A stretch of DNA of 64,000 bases from Peterkaempfera bronchialis (GCF_003258605.2 NZ_CP031264.1:1798001-1862000); one strand, 5' to 3'. Shown: positions 16,873 through 25,312, numbered from the stretch's first letter. Notes: generated from the letters alone by a model not told the origin. Numbers and translations are program-made.

Positions 16873-18398
16873 CAGCCGCCACCCCCGCCGCCGGGTCCGC
16901 ACCCGCCATCCGCGTCCGGAACGTCTCCCGCAACTTCGGCCCGGTCCGCGCCCTCAGCGATGTCTCCTTCGACGTCCCCGCCGGAGAGGTCACCGCGCTG
17001 CTCGGCGAGAACGGCGCGGGCAAGTCGACCCTGCTGAAGATCCTGGCCGGTCTCCAGCCGCCCAGCAGCGGCAGTGTCACCGTCCACGGCGAGGAGGTCA
17101 CCTCCTTCGACCCCAGCACCATGCTCGACCGGCACGGCGTGGCGATCGTCCCTCAGGAGCTGTCGCTGCTGCCCGACCGCAGCGTGGCGGAGAATGTGCT
17201 CAGCGGCGTGGAACCGGGGCACCGCTGGTTCCCCTCCCGGCGGCAGATGCTGGAGCGCACCAGCGAACTCCTGGCCGGGATGGACCTCCGGCTGGACCCG
17301 GCCGCCCCCGTGCGGTCGCTGGACCTGGCGACGCAGCAGCTCGTCGTGGTGGCCCGGTCCGTCGCCCGGGGCTGCCGGGTGCTGATCCTGGACGAGCCGA
17401 CGGCGATGCTCACCCCGGCCGAGGCCGAGCGGCTGTTCGCGCTGATGGGCAGCCTCAAGGCGGCCGGGACGACCATGCTCTATGTCTCGCACCGCATGCC
17501 GGAGGTCTTCCGGCTGGCCGACCGCATCGAGGTGCTGCGCGACGGCGCCCATGTCGCCTCCTGGCGGAACTCGGAGACCTCCCCCGACCAGGCGGTCGCC
17601 GCCATGGTCGGCCGGGAGCTGGGGCAGTTCGCGCGCCGCGCGGACCGACGCCCCGACCCGGCGATGCGTCCGGCGCTGCGCGTCCGGGAGCTGAGCGGGC
17701 GGCGGCACCGCGGAGTCTCCTTCGATGTACGGCCCGGGGAGATCCTCGGCGTCGCCGGGCTGCCGGACTCCGGCCGGGTGGAGCTGCTGCACAACATCTT
17801 CGGCGGCGACCGGGGCACCGGTGGCACGGTGGAGCTGCTGGGCGAGCCCTATGAGCGGCGCGACCCGATCGCCAGCGTGGAGCGCCGCCTGGCGTTCGTG
17901 CCGGGCGAGCGCCGCGCCCAGGGGCTGCTCACCACCATGAGCGTCGGGGAGAACGTCGGGGTGCTGACCGCGAAGGCGCTCAGCCGGTTCGGTCTGATCC
18001 GCCGTGGCGCCTTCGACCGGCAGGCGGCCGAGCAGGCGCAGCGGATGCGGGTCAAGACCGCCACCATGGGCCAGCCCATCACCAGCCTCTCCGGCGGCAA
18101 CCAGCAGAAGGCCGTGCTGGGCCGCTGGCTGGCGATCAACCCCGATGTGCTGATCCTCGACGAGCCCACCCGGGGCGTGGACGTCGGGGCCAAGGCGGAG
18201 ATCTACGAGCAGCTGTTCGCGCTGGCGGAGAAGGGCCTGGCGATCCTCTGCTCCTCCTCCGACCTGCCCGAACTGCTCACCCTGACCGACCGGATCGCCG
18301 TGATGAGCGAGGGCCGCCTGGTCTCCACCGTCGAGACGGCGGAGGCGACCGAGGAATCCATCATGACCCTGGCGACCGGGGCGGTACCGGCCGCCTGA
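16869..18398 (+). CDS. RbsA-type double ATP-binding subunit of the sugar importer
   Basis: A 509-residue protein with two ABC domains. The first has a standard Walker A (GENGAGKST, ~49) and Walker B (VLILDEPTAMLTP, ~171), with a divergent signature (SLDLATQQLVVVARSV). The second has a degenerate P-loop (AGLPDSGRVEL) but a full signature SLSGGNQQKAVLGRW and Walker B VLILDEPTRGVDVG. One competent and one degenerate site is usual for RbsA/MglA. It starts at GTG overlapping the stop of the binding-protein gene. Confidence 0.9.
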   Translation: MTAATPAAGSAPAIRVRNVSRNFGPVRALSDVSFDVPAGEVTALLGENGAGKSTLLKILAGLQPPSSGSVTVHGEEVTSFDPSTMLDRHGVAIVPQELSLLPDRSVAENVLSGVEPGHRWFPSRRQMLERTSELLAGMDLRLDPAAPVRSLDLATQQLVVVARSVARGCRVLILDEPTAMLTPAEAERLFALMGSLKAAGTTMLYVSHRMPEVFRLADRIEVLRDGAHVASWRNSETSPDQAVAAMVGRELGQFARRADRRPDPAMRPALRVRELSGRRHRGVSFDVRPGEILGVAGLPDSGRVELLHNIFGGDRGTGGTVELLGEPYERRDPIASVERRLAFVPGERRAQGLLTTMSVGENVGVLTAKALSRFGLIRRGAFDRQAAEQAQRMRVKTATMGQPITSLSGGNQQKAVLGRWLAINPDVLILDEPTRGVDVGAKAEIYEQLFALAEKGLAILCSSSDLPELLTLTDRIAVMSEGRLVSTVETAEATEESIMTLATGAVPAA

Positions 18399-18418
18399 CA
18401 CCGGCTCACACCGCTCTC

Positions 18419-18451
18419 GTCCCCTCTCCGACCCTCTCCGACCCTCTCCGA
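18419..18451 (+). repeat. 10-bp tandem repeat before the mutarotase gene
   Basis: Three imperfect to perfect copies of a CCCTCTCCGA-type 10-mer end just before the ribosome site AAAGGA of the RbsD/FucU gene. It separates the ATPase and mutarotase genes within the operon. No hairpin is evident. Confidence 0.6.
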
Positions 18452-18465
18452 AAGGAACCTCCAGC

Positions 18466-18921
18466 ATGAAGCGCAGCGGCATCCTCAACGCCGAACTGAG
18501 CGGGGCGCTGGCCACCCTCGGCCACACCGACCTGCTGCTGGTCGTGGACGCCGGATTCCCGATCCCCCGCGATGCGCACCGCATCGACCTGGCCGTGGCC
18601 GAGAACCTTCCGGACCTGCGGACCGTGCTCGGGCTGATCGCCGACGAGCTGGTGGTCGAGGGCGTGGTGCGGGCCGAGGATGTGCCCTCCCACAACCCGA
18701 GGCTCGACGCCTGGCTCCAGGAGCGCTTCCCCGACGCCGAGTTCACCACCCGTCCGCACGCCGAGGTGCTGGGCGAGCTGGCCCGCGAGGCCAAGGTCGT
18801 GGTCCGTACCGGCGCCTTCGAGCCCTGGGGCAACATCGGCCTCTTCTGCGGGGTGGACGCCCCCCGCTGGTTCGGCGGAGAGGGCGTCATCGTCCCCGAG
18901 TCATACGCGTCCAAGCTCTGA
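18466..18921 (+). CDS. RbsD/FucU-type sugar mutarotase (pyranase)
   Basis: A 151-residue protein of the RbsD/FucU family, which interconverts pyranose, furanose or anomeric forms of imported sugars before phosphorylation. Family motifs: MKRSGILNAELSGALATLGH, VVDAGFPIPRDAHRIDLAV (RbsD has CDAGLPIP), HNPRLDAWLQERF, and a C-terminal VVRTGAFEPWGNIGLFCGV, corresponding to the ligand-binding A-x-x-R-T-G-x-x-x-P-x-x-N segment. RbsD itself is about 139 residues. It lies between the importer and the DeoC-like aldolase, consistent with a sugar that must be furanose before phosphorylation. Confidence 0.88.
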   Translation: MKRSGILNAELSGALATLGHTDLLLVVDAGFPIPRDAHRIDLAVAENLPDLRTVLGLIADELVVEGVVRAEDVPSHNPRLDAWLQERFPDAEFTTRPHAEVLGELAREAKVVVRTGAFEPWGNIGLFCGVDAPRWFGGEGVIVPESYASKL

Positions 18922-18983
18922 CCCCGTCCGTGGCGGGCCCTCCGCCGCTCCATCCCATCGCTTCCACCACAGGAGACAACTCC

Positions 18984-19703
18984 GTGTCCGAGACCGTCAC
19001 CACCACCGCCGTCGACGAACCGACGCTCAGCCCCGCCGAGTTGGCGCCCTACATCCAGCACACCCGGATCGAGGCGAATGCGACCCGGGACGACATGATC
19101 GCCCACGCCCAGGAGGCGATCACCCATGGCTTCAACGCCGCCATGGTCTCCGCTTCCTGGCTGCCGGTCGTGGCCGCCGAGCTGCGCGGGACCGGGATCG
19201 GCGTCGCGTCGGCCCTGGACTTCCCCGCCGTCGGCGTCATGACCAGCGCGGGCAAGGCCGCAGAGGCCGCCGAGATCGCCCGGCTCGGCGCGACCCAGCT
19301 CGACATCGGCGTGCAGGTCGGCTGGCTCAAGAGCGGGATGTACAACGAGTTCCGGGAGGACATCGCAGGCGTGGTCCGCGCTTCGGGCCTGCCCGTCAAG
19401 GTCATGCTGGAACTGCCGCTGCTCACCGACGCGGAGAAGGAGGCAGCCGTCGAACTGGCGATGGAGGCCGGTGCCTCCTTCCTGAAGAACGCCAGCAGTG
19501 GGCAGATCGAGACAGCGAACCCGACGAGTGTTCGCTACCTTGTTGACCGGGCCCGGGACGGCGTCCAGGTGAAGGCGTCCGGGTCCATCAAGACCTACCG
19601 GCAGTCCCTGGAGCTCCTGCGTGCCGGTGCCGTACTGCTCGGCACCAGCGCCGGGATAGCCATCGTCACCGACACCGGTGACGACTCCACCGTCAGCTAC
19701 TGA
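18984..19703 (+). CDS. DeoC-like class I aldolase, divergent deoxyribose-phosphate aldolase
   Basis: A 239-residue TIM-barrel aldolase. The Schiff-base lysine is seen in FLKNASSG (K168; E. coli DeoC has FIKTSTG) and the second lysine in VKASGSIKT (K197; DeoC VKPAGGIRT). VKVMLELPLLTDAEK matches the DeoC KVI-LET-LLTDEEK segment. The usual DMVINIG active-site strand is changed to LDIGVQVGWLKSGMYNEF, so the substrate may be a variant of deoxyribose 5-phosphate. Start GTG 18984 has AGGAGA upstream. With the kinase and mutarotase it forms a plausible route: import, ring isomerisation, phosphorylation, retro-aldol cleavage. Confidence 0.85.
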   Translation: MSETVTTTAVDEPTLSPAELAPYIQHTRIEANATRDDMIAHAQEAITHGFNAAMVSASWLPVVAAELRGTGIGVASALDFPAVGVMTSAGKAAEAAEIARLGATQLDIGVQVGWLKSGMYNEFREDIAGVVRASGLPVKVMLELPLLTDAEKEAAVELAMEAGASFLKNASSGQIETANPTSVRYLVDRARDGVQVKASGSIKTYRQSLELLRAGAVLLGTSAGIAIVTDTGDDSTVSY

Positions 19704-19712
19704 TCGGCCGCC

Positions 19713-19748
19713 GCCATGTCCCGGGGCACTCTCGCGCCGGGACATGGC
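19713..19748 (+). promoter_or_regulatory. Perfect 12-bp inverted repeat between aldolase and regulator genes
   Basis: GCCATGTCCCGG (19713-19724) and CCGGGACATGGC (19737-19748) are perfectly complementary with a 12-nt loop. It begins 9 bp after the aldolase stop and ends 11 bp before the GGAGAGGAGA ribosome site of the regulator. It may attenuate readthrough into the regulator gene or act as its operator. Confidence 0.55.
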
Positions 19749-19779
19749 GCATCCACTTCCGGAGAGGAGACGCCACACC

Positions 19780-20541
19780 GTGACGGCCGATGAAGGGGGT
19801 CTTCCGGACATCAGGCGCGACGTCCCCACGGCGATCCACGTCCAGATCTCGGAACACATCCGGTTGCGGATCGCAAGCGGTGAGTGGCCGGCGCACTACC
19901 GGCTGAAGAGCGAGCCCGAGCTGGCCCAGGAGTTCGGCGTCAGCCGGGGCACCGTGCGACGTGCCCTCGCGACCCTCATCGAGGAGGGGCTGCTGCGGCA
20001 GGTGCGGGGGCGCGGCACCTTCGTCACCTCGACGGTGATCGAACCGGCCATCGCCCAGAAGCTGAGCACCCTGTCGGAGGACTTCGCCAGCCAGGGCGTC
20101 GTCACCTCCACGGAGGTGCGGGAGTGCTCCCTGATCACCCCGCCCCGCCCCGTTGCCGCCCTGCTCGATCTGGCCTCGGGGGACACTCGGGTCCTGCGCC
20201 TGGTGCGGGTGCGCAGCACCACCGAAGGGCCGGTCGCGCTGCTCTTCAACTTCGTACGCACGGACCTCGCCCCGGGCATCGAGCAGGCGGACTTCGCCGG
20301 CTCCAGCCTCTTCGGGGTGCTGGAGGGCTCCTATGGGCTGAAGATCGCCACGGCCCGCCGTACCTTCAGCGCGGAGGCCGCCTCCCCCGATGTCGCGGAG
20401 GCGCTGGCCCTGGCGCCGGGCAGCCCGGTGCAGTACCTCCAGCAGGTCACCTACCTGGCCGACGGCCGACCGGTGGAGTACTCCGACGTCTGGATCCACA
20501 GCGGCCGGCTGCGGGTCACCTCGCTGCTGCTGCGCCGATGA
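19780..20541 (+). CDS. GntR/HutC-family (UTRA) transcriptional regulator of the sugar operon
   Basis: A 253-residue regulator starting at GTG 19780 with GGAGAGGAGA upstream. It has an N-terminal winged helix (residues ~18-85: LKSEPELAQEFGVSRGTVRRAL and RQVRGRGTFV) and a C-terminal UTRA effector domain (~100-245) with DTRVLRLVRVRSTTEGPVAL and the terminal YSDVWIHSGRLRV segment. UTRA domains bind sugar phosphates or similar small molecules. As the last gene of the operon, it probably senses the sugar or its phosphate and acts on the inverted repeat at 13771-13812. Confidence 0.88.
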   Translation: MTADEGGLPDIRRDVPTAIHVQISEHIRLRIASGEWPAHYRLKSEPELAQEFGVSRGTVRRALATLIEEGLLRQVRGRGTFVTSTVIEPAIAQKLSTLSEDFASQGVVTSTEVRECSLITPPRPVAALLDLASGDTRVLRLVRVRSTTEGPVALLFNFVRTDLAPGIEQADFAGSSLFGVLEGSYGLKIATARRTFSAEAASPDVAEALALAPGSPVQYLQQVTYLADGRPVEYSDVWIHSGRLRVTSLLLRR

Positions 20542-20580
20542 CCCACCCGGTCACCGGTCGGCGGCGCCTCGGCGGCGCGT

Positions 20581-20606
20581 GGGCCTGGCCCCGGAGGGCC
20601 AGGCCC
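20581..20606. terminator. Hairpin between convergent regulator and TerD genes
   Basis: Arms GGGCCTGGCCC (20581-20591) and GGGCCAGGCCC (20596-20606), 11 bp perfect, 4-nt loop, no U-tract. It lies in the 72-bp gap between two convergent genes, so it could serve both. Confidence 0.6.
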
Positions 20607-20613
20607 CGGCGGC

Positions 20614-21195
20614 TCAGCCGACGTCGACGCCGTAGTCCTCGGCGATGCCCTTGAGGCCGGTGTCATAGCCCTGCCCGATGGCGCGGAACTTCCACTCGCC
20701 ACCCCGGCGGTAGAGCGCCCCGAAGACCATGGCGGTCTGCGTCGCCGCGTCAAGGCTCAGCTCATAGCGGCACATCTCCCGGCCGGTCAGGTTGTCGACC
20801 ACCCGGATGTAGGCGTCCTCGACCTGGCCGAAGGCCTGGGAACGGGCCTCGGCGTCGTAGATCGAGACGGTGAAGACCACCTGGTGGACCTCCGGGCCGA
20901 GGCCGTCCAGGTCGACGGCGATCTTCTCGTCGTCGCCCTCGCCCTCGCCGGTCCGGTTGTCGCCGGAGTGGCGCACCGAACCGTCCGGGCTGCTCAGGTT
21001 GTTGAAGAAGACGAAGTGCTGGTCGGAGAGGACCTTGCCGTCCGCCCCGCAGACGATCGCGGACCCGTCGAGGTCCACGTCCGGCCCGGCGTCGTCGCGT
21101 ACGTCCCAGCCGAGGCCGACGGTGACGTCGGCCAGTGGGGTGCCGTCCCGGTTGAGTACGGTGTTCTCGCCCTTGGCGAGGCTCACGCCCGTCAC
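20614..21195 (-). CDS. TerD-family calcium-binding stress protein
   Basis: A 193-residue TerD protein starting at GTG 21195 with GGGAG upstream. Family landmarks: VSLAKGENTVL at the N-terminus, [51 protein letters not shown] (Asp-rich Ca2+ sites), and SIYDAEARSQAFGQVEDAYIRVVD. The family is associated with tellurite resistance, and in streptomycetes with Ca2+ homeostasis and differentiation. It lies 33 bp downstream of a second terD, so the two form a tandem pair. Confidence 0.93.
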   Translation of the reverse strand: MTGVSLAKGENTVLNRDGTPLADVTVGLGWDVRDDAGPDVDLDGSAIVCGADGKVLSDQHFVFFNNLSSPDGSVRHSGDNRTGEGEGDDEKIAVDLDGLGPEVHQVVFTVSIYDAEARSQAFGQVEDAYIRVVDNLTGREMCRYELSLDAATQTAMVFGALYRRGGEWKFRAIGQGYDTGLKGIAEDYGVDVG

Positions 21196-21227
21196 TGTTC
21201 GCTCCCTGGTCCGGAATCCCGGCGCGG

Positions 21228-21803
21228 TCAGACGTTGACGCCGAAGTCGGCCGCGATCCCGGCGAGGCCGGAGGCATAGCCCTGGCCGATGGCGCGGAAC
21301 TTCCACTCGGCGCCATTGCGGTAGAGCTCGCCGAAGACCATGGCGGTCTCGGTGGAGGCGTCCTCGGAGAGGTCGTAGCGGGCGATCTCGGCGCCGCCCG
21401 TCTGGTTGACGATCCGGATGAACGCCTCGCGGACCTGGCCGAAGCTCTGCCCGCGCCCCTCCGCGTCATAGATGGAGACCGGGAAGACGATCTTCGCGAC
21501 CTCGGCCGGGACCCGGGCCAGGTCGACCTTGATGACCTCGTCGTCGCCCTCTCCCTCACCGGTGAGGTTGTCGCCGGTGTGCTCCACCGAGCCGTCCGGG
21601 CTCCTGAGGTTGTTGAAGAAGACGAAGTGCTGGTCCGAGAGCACCCGCCCGGACGCGTCGCACAGCAGGGCGCTGGCGTCCAGGTCGAAGTCGGCTCCGG
21701 TGGTGGTGCGGACGTCCCAGCCCAGGCCGACCAGCACGGCGGACAGTCCGGGTGCCTCCTTGGTCAGCGAGACATTGCCGCCCTTGGACAGGCTTACTCC
21801 CAC
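21228..21803 (-). CDS. TerD-family calcium-binding stress protein
   Basis: A 191-residue paralogue of the downstream TerD, starting at GTG 21803 with GAGGAGA upstream. It keeps the same landmarks ([92 protein letters not shown]). The two copies are about two-thirds identical by eye, indicating an old tandem duplication. TerD proteins bind Ca2+ through acidic loops and act in the cytosol, possibly at the membrane. Confidence 0.93.
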   Translation of the reverse strand: MGVSLSKGGNVSLTKEAPGLSAVLVGLGWDVRTTTGADFDLDASALLCDASGRVLSDQHFVFFNNLRSPDGSVEHTGDNLTGEGEGDDEVIKVDLARVPAEVAKIVFPVSIYDAEGRGQSFGQVREAFIRIVNQTGGAEIARYDLSEDASTETAMVFGELYRNGAEWKFRAIGQGYASGLAGIAADFGVNV

Positions 21804-21914
21804 GGCGTCTTCTCCTCTTCACTGCTGCGGCCAGGCGGGCAAACCGCCGCCTGATCAACTTTGCTCCGGCTTTGCCAACGGCCGAGCCGCCCGCCCGGTT
21901 CCCGCTGCCCCGGA

Positions 21915-21974
21915 CAGACCTGGCGGACCTGACGGACCTGACAGACCTGGCGGACCTGACGGACCTGGCGGACC
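21915..21974. repeat. 9-bp tandem repeat (CGGACCTGA-type)
   Basis: Six consecutive 9-mers of the form C(A/G)GACCTG(A/G) with a partial seventh, in the 176-bp gap between terD and the iron permease gene. The unit is three codons long, so frames stay open, but no gene is expected here. Confidence 0.75.
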
Positions 21975-21979
21975 GGCGG

Positions 21980-23008
21980 TCAGATCCGCCCGGCCCTGCG
22001 CTCCCGGGCCAGCAGCCCCATCAGATAGCAGCCGCCCAGCACCCCGGTGACCACGCCGACCGGCAGCTGATGGCCGGTGAGCAGCCGCTGACCGGCCCAG
22101 TCGGCGGTCGCCAGCAGGGCGGCGCCCACACAGAGGGAGGGCAGCAGATTGGGCCCGGGGGTGCGGGTCAGCCGACGGGCGACCTGGGGGGCGGTCAGGG
22201 CGACAAAGGAGACCGGCCCGGCGGCCCCGGCGGCCAGCGAGGCGAGCAGCACCGCCGACGCCAGCAGCACCAGGCGGGTGTGCTCCACTCGCACGCCCAG
22301 CGCGCACGCCGTGTCGTCGCCGGTCTCCAGCATCCGCAGCGCCGGGGCGCGGCCGAGCACCACGGGCAGCAGCACAGCCAGGGCGGCGGCGAGCGGCAGC
22401 AGGTCGCTCCAGTCGCGGCCGTCGAGGGAGCCGGTGAGCCAGAGGACGGCGCGGGCGGCCTCCATCATCTCGGCGCGGGTGAGCAGATAGCCGTTGACGC
22501 CGGTGAGGATGGCCGCGAGGCCGATGCCGACCAGGATCAGCCGCTGGCCGTGCAGGCCGTGCCGCCCCGCCAGCAGCCGGACCAGCGCCCCGGTGGCCAG
22601 TCCCCCGCCGACCGCGCCCGCGGCGACCGCCGGGCTGCTGCCACCGGCCGCCACGATGACGGTCAGCGCTCCGGCCGCCGACCCCTGGGTGAAGCCCAGC
22701 ACATCCGGGCTGCCCAGCGGATTGCGTACCAGGGACTGGAAGAGCGCGCCGCTGAGCCCCAGCGCGGCGCCCACCAGCAGGGCGGCGGCGACCCGGGGCA
22801 GCCGCAGCTCGCCCAGGACGAAGGCGTCGCCGGGGGTGCCGTGTCCGGCGAGGGTGCGGAGCACCGTGGCCGGGCTCATCGGGTAGTCGCCGCTGCCCAG
22901 GGAGACCACCCCGACGGCGAGGGCGAGCAGCGCGCATCCCGCGCCGACCGCCAGCGCCCTGGGCCGGTAGACGACGGACCGGCGGCCGGGCAGTCGCAGC
23001 ACGCTCAT
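21980..23008 (-). CDS. FecCD-family iron-siderophore ABC permease, second subunit
   Basis: A 342-residue integral membrane protein of the BtuC/FecCD family with about ten membrane segments. Family motifs: RLPRVAAALLVGAALGLSGALFQ near residue 70, NPLGSPDVLGFTQGSAAGAL, VGIGLAAILTGVNGYLLTR, and LASLAAGAAGPVSFVALTAPQVAR near 265. The ATG at 23008 overlaps the upstream permease stop by four bases. With the second permease and the lipoprotein divergent across the iron box it imports a ferric siderophore. The partner ATPase gene is not in the window. Confidence 0.92.
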   Translation of the reverse strand: MSVLRLPGRRSVVYRPRALAVGAGCALLALAVGVVSLGSGDYPMSPATVLRTLAGHGTPGDAFVLGELRLPRVAAALLVGAALGLSGALFQSLVRNPLGSPDVLGFTQGSAAGALTVIVAAGGSSPAVAAGAVGGGLATGALVRLLAGRHGLHGQRLILVGIGLAAILTGVNGYLLTRAEMMEAARAVLWLTGSLDGRDWSDLLPLAAALAVLLPVVLGRAPALRMLETGDDTACALGVRVEHTRLVLLASAVLLASLAAGAAGPVSFVALTAPQVARRLTRTPGPNLLPSLCVGAALLATADWAGQRLLTGHQLPVGVVTGVLGGCYLMGLLARERRAGRI

Positions 23009-24048
23009 GGGGTCACCATCCTGCGGCGCCGGACGAAGTAGAGGAAGAAGGGGCCGCCGAGCACCGCGGTGACGATCCCCACCTGGAGTTCGGAGGGCCG
23101 GGCGAGCACCCGCCCCAGCACGTCGGCGCCGAGCAGCAGCGCGGGGGCGAGCGCCGCGCAGTACGGGAGCTGCCAGCGCAGGTCGGGGCCGGTGAGGGCG
23201 CGGACCAGGTGCGGCACCATCAGTCCGACGAAGACGATCGGTCCGCAGGCGGCGGTGGCCGCGCCGCAGAGCAGGGTGATCGCGACCACGGCGGCGGCCC
23301 GGGTCCGGGCGGGGTGGGCGCCCAGCGCGCGGGCCGACTCGTCGCCCAGCGCGAGGGCGTTGAGCGGGCGGGCGAGGGCGAGGGCGAGCAGCGCGCCGGC
23401 TGCCACAAAGGGGGCGACCTGGCTCGCGGTGCCGGGTTCGGGACCGGCCAGCGAGCCCACGGTCCAGAAGCGCATCCGGTCCAGTGAGGCGGTGTCCAGC
23501 AGCTGTACGGCGTTGACGTAGGAGTAGACCGCCGCATTGACGGCGGTTCCGGCGAGCGCCAGCCGTGCCGGGGTGGCCCCGCGTCCGCCGCCCAGGGCGA
23601 AGACCAGGACCGACACCGCGGCGGCGCCGAGGAAGGCGAACCAGACGAAGCCGGTGAAGGTGGTGATCCCGGCGAAGGAGATCGCGGAGACGACGGCGGC
23701 CGAGGCTCCGGCGTTGATGCCCAGCAGTCCCGGGTCGGCCAGCGGGTTGCGGGTGAGGGCCTGCATCACGCCGCCGGCCAGCCCCAGGGCCGCGCCGGCG
23801 AGCAGGCCCAGCGCGGTGCGCGGCAGCCGCATCCGGTGCACCACCGTGTAGTCCGGGCTGTCCGGGTCGAGCAGGCCGTGCCACACCTCGCCGGGTGAGA
23901 GGGCCTTGGCTCCGACGGCCAGGCTGAGGACGAGGAGGGCGAGCAGCAGGGTCAGGGCGCCGAGCAGGCCGGCGGCGCGGTACCGCCGGGTGGGCGGGGG
24001 CGCGGCTGCCACGGTCCCGCCGGTCTGCGGGTCCTTGGTGAGGGTCAC
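23005..24048 (-). CDS. FecCD-family iron-siderophore ABC permease, first subunit
   Basis: A 347-residue FecCD-type permease from GTG 24048. Motifs include RLPRTALGLLAGAALGLAGGVMQ, NPLADPGLLGINAGASAAVV, LAGTAVNAAVYSYVNAVQLLD and CGPIVFVGLMVPHLVRAL. The first ~28 residues are a cytosolic, Pro-rich extension. It is the first gene of the leftward unit and starts about 53 bp from a DtxR/DmdR-type iron box, so expression should rise in iron starvation. Confidence 0.92.
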   Translation of the reverse strand: MTLTKDPQTGGTVAAAPPPTRRYRAAGLLGALTLLLALLVLSLAVGAKALSPGEVWHGLLDPDSPDYTVVHRMRLPRTALGLLAGAALGLAGGVMQALTRNPLADPGLLGINAGASAAVVSAISFAGITTFTGFVWFAFLGAAAVSVLVFALGGGRGATPARLALAGTAVNAAVYSYVNAVQLLDTASLDRMRFWTVGSLAGPEPGTASQVAPFVAAGALLALALARPLNALALGDESARALGAHPARTRAAAVVAITLLCGAATAACGPIVFVGLMVPHLVRALTGPDLRWQLPYCAALAPALLLGADVLGRVLARPSELQVGIVTAVLGGPFFLYFVRRRRMVTP

Positions 24049-24100
24049 GTACGGGCTCCGGGGTGGCCGGGGTGAGGGGACCGCCCGACCGGGGCGGCGC

Positions 24101-24119
24101 TTAGGTTAGGTTAACCTAA
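24101..24119. promoter_or_regulatory. DtxR/IdeR-type iron box
   Basis: TTAGGTTAGGTTAACCTAA matches the DtxR/IdeR consensus TTAGGTTAGGCTAACCTAA at 18 of 19 positions. It lies between the divergent siderophore permease and binding-protein genes and should repress both when Fe2+ is plentiful (DmdR1 in streptomycetes). Confidence 0.95.
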
Positions 24120-24171
24120 GGTCCGTTCCGCCTTCCGGGCGGTCCCGCACGTACGAGAGAAAGACCCTGCC

Positions 24172-25239
24172 ATGACGCACGCCGTACCCAGCCGCCGCCT
24201 CACCCGCCGGACGCTCCTCGTAGCGGGCGGCGCCGTGGGCCTGGGCGCCCTGGCCGCCGCCTGCGGCAGCAGCGGTGACGCGGCGTCCGGCGCAACCGGG
24301 ACCGGGTCCCGGACCGGGGCCGGGTCCGGGTCGGCCACGCCGGCGGCCGGGCCGTGGTCGTTCACCGACGACCGGAAGAAGACGGCCTCGCTGAAGTCCG
24401 CCCCGACCCGCGTCGTCGCCTACACCGGCACGGCCGCCGCGCTGTACGACTTCGGGGCGGGCGACCGGATCACCGGGGTCTTCGGCCCCACCAGGCTCAA
24501 GGACGGCAAGCCCGACGTCCAGGCGGGCGACCTGGACATCGACCGGGTGACCGTGCTCGGCAACGCCTGGGGCGAGTTCAACCTGGAGAAGTACGCGGCG
24601 CTCCGCCCCGAGCTGCTGGTCACCGACATGTGGGAGCCGGACTCCCTCTGGTACGTGCCGGACGGCAGCAAGGACAAGATCCTGGCGCTGGCCCCGTCCG
24701 TGGCCCTCGATGTCGCCAAGATCTCGCTGCCGGAGGTCATCGGGCGCCATGCCGAGCTGGCCGAGGCGCTCGGCGCCGACCTCAAGGCCGAGCGGGTCAC
24801 CGCCGCCAAGGCGCGCTTCGAGGCCGCCGCCGAGTCGCTGCGGAAGGCGGCCAAGCAGCGGGGCGGCGTCAAGGTGATGGCCGCCTCCGCCAGCCCCGAG
24901 CTGCTCTACCTCTCCGACCCGCGCGTCTACCCCGACCTGAGCTACTTCCGCAGCCTGGGCGTGGAGTTCGTGGTCCCGCAGAAGGTCACCGGCAGCTTCT
25001 TCGAGAACCTCAGCTGGGAGAAGGCCGACAGCTACCCGGCCGACCTGATCCTGCTGGACAACCGCACCGGCACCCTCCAGCCGAAGGACCTGGCGTCCAA
25101 GCCCGCCTGGTCGCAGCTGCCCGCCGTCAAGGCCGGCCAGGTCACCCCCTGGCTGAGCGAGCCGCGCTTCTCCTACGCGGGCTGCGCCCCGCTGGTGGAG
25201 ACGCTGGCCAAGGCGCTGGGCGAGGCCAGGAAGGTCTAG
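24172..25239 (+). CDS. Ferric-siderophore-binding lipoprotein of an ABC importer
   Basis: A 355-residue precursor. The signal has an RR pair (RRLTRRTLLV), a hydrophobic core and a lipobox LAAAC (Cys 31), so Tat or Sec export with lipidation is likely. After a Thr/Gly/Ser-rich linker comes a type III binding fold (TRVVAYTGTAAALYDFGAGDRITGVFG near 77; LRPELLVTDMWEPDS; YPADLILLDNR). It would capture a ferric siderophore for the divergent FecCD permeases. The iron box lies 53 bp upstream, and a strong hairpin follows the gene. ATG 24172 is the only plausible start. Confidence 0.92.
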   Translation: MTHAVPSRRLTRRTLLVAGGAVGLGALAAACGSSGDAASGATGTGSRTGAGSGSATPAAGPWSFTDDRKKTASLKSAPTRVVAYTGTAAALYDFGAGDRITGVFGPTRLKDGKPDVQAGDLDIDRVTVLGNAWGEFNLEKYAALRPELLVTDMWEPDSLWYVPDGSKDKILALAPSVALDVAKISLPEVIGRHAELAEALGADLKAERVTAAKARFEAAAESLRKAAKQRGGVKVMAASASPELLYLSDPRVYPDLSYFRSLGVEFVVPQKVTGSFFENLSWEKADSYPADLILLDNRTGTLQPKDLASKPAWSQLPAVKAGQVTPWLSEPRFSYAGCAPLVETLAKALGEARKV

Positions 25240-25267
25240 CCGGCCACCGCACCACCCGACGACCATC

Positions 25268-25312
25268 CGACGACCGCCGCTGTCCCGCCGCCCGGGACAG
25301 CGGCGGTCGTCG
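25268..25312 (+). terminator. Strong hairpin terminator after the siderophore-binding gene
   Basis: Perfect 19-bp arms CGACGACCGCCGCTGTCCC (25268-25286) and GGGACAGCGGCGGTCGTCG (25294-25312), 7-nt loop, followed by CGTTTCC. No long U-tract, as is usual in high-GC actinomycetes. Confidence 0.85.

Noticed and set aside
16752-19859. Very long minus-strand frame across the sugar operon
   Set aside because: It is antisense to five clearly conserved genes and has the Gly/Arg/His-rich shadow composition typical of GC-rich DNA.
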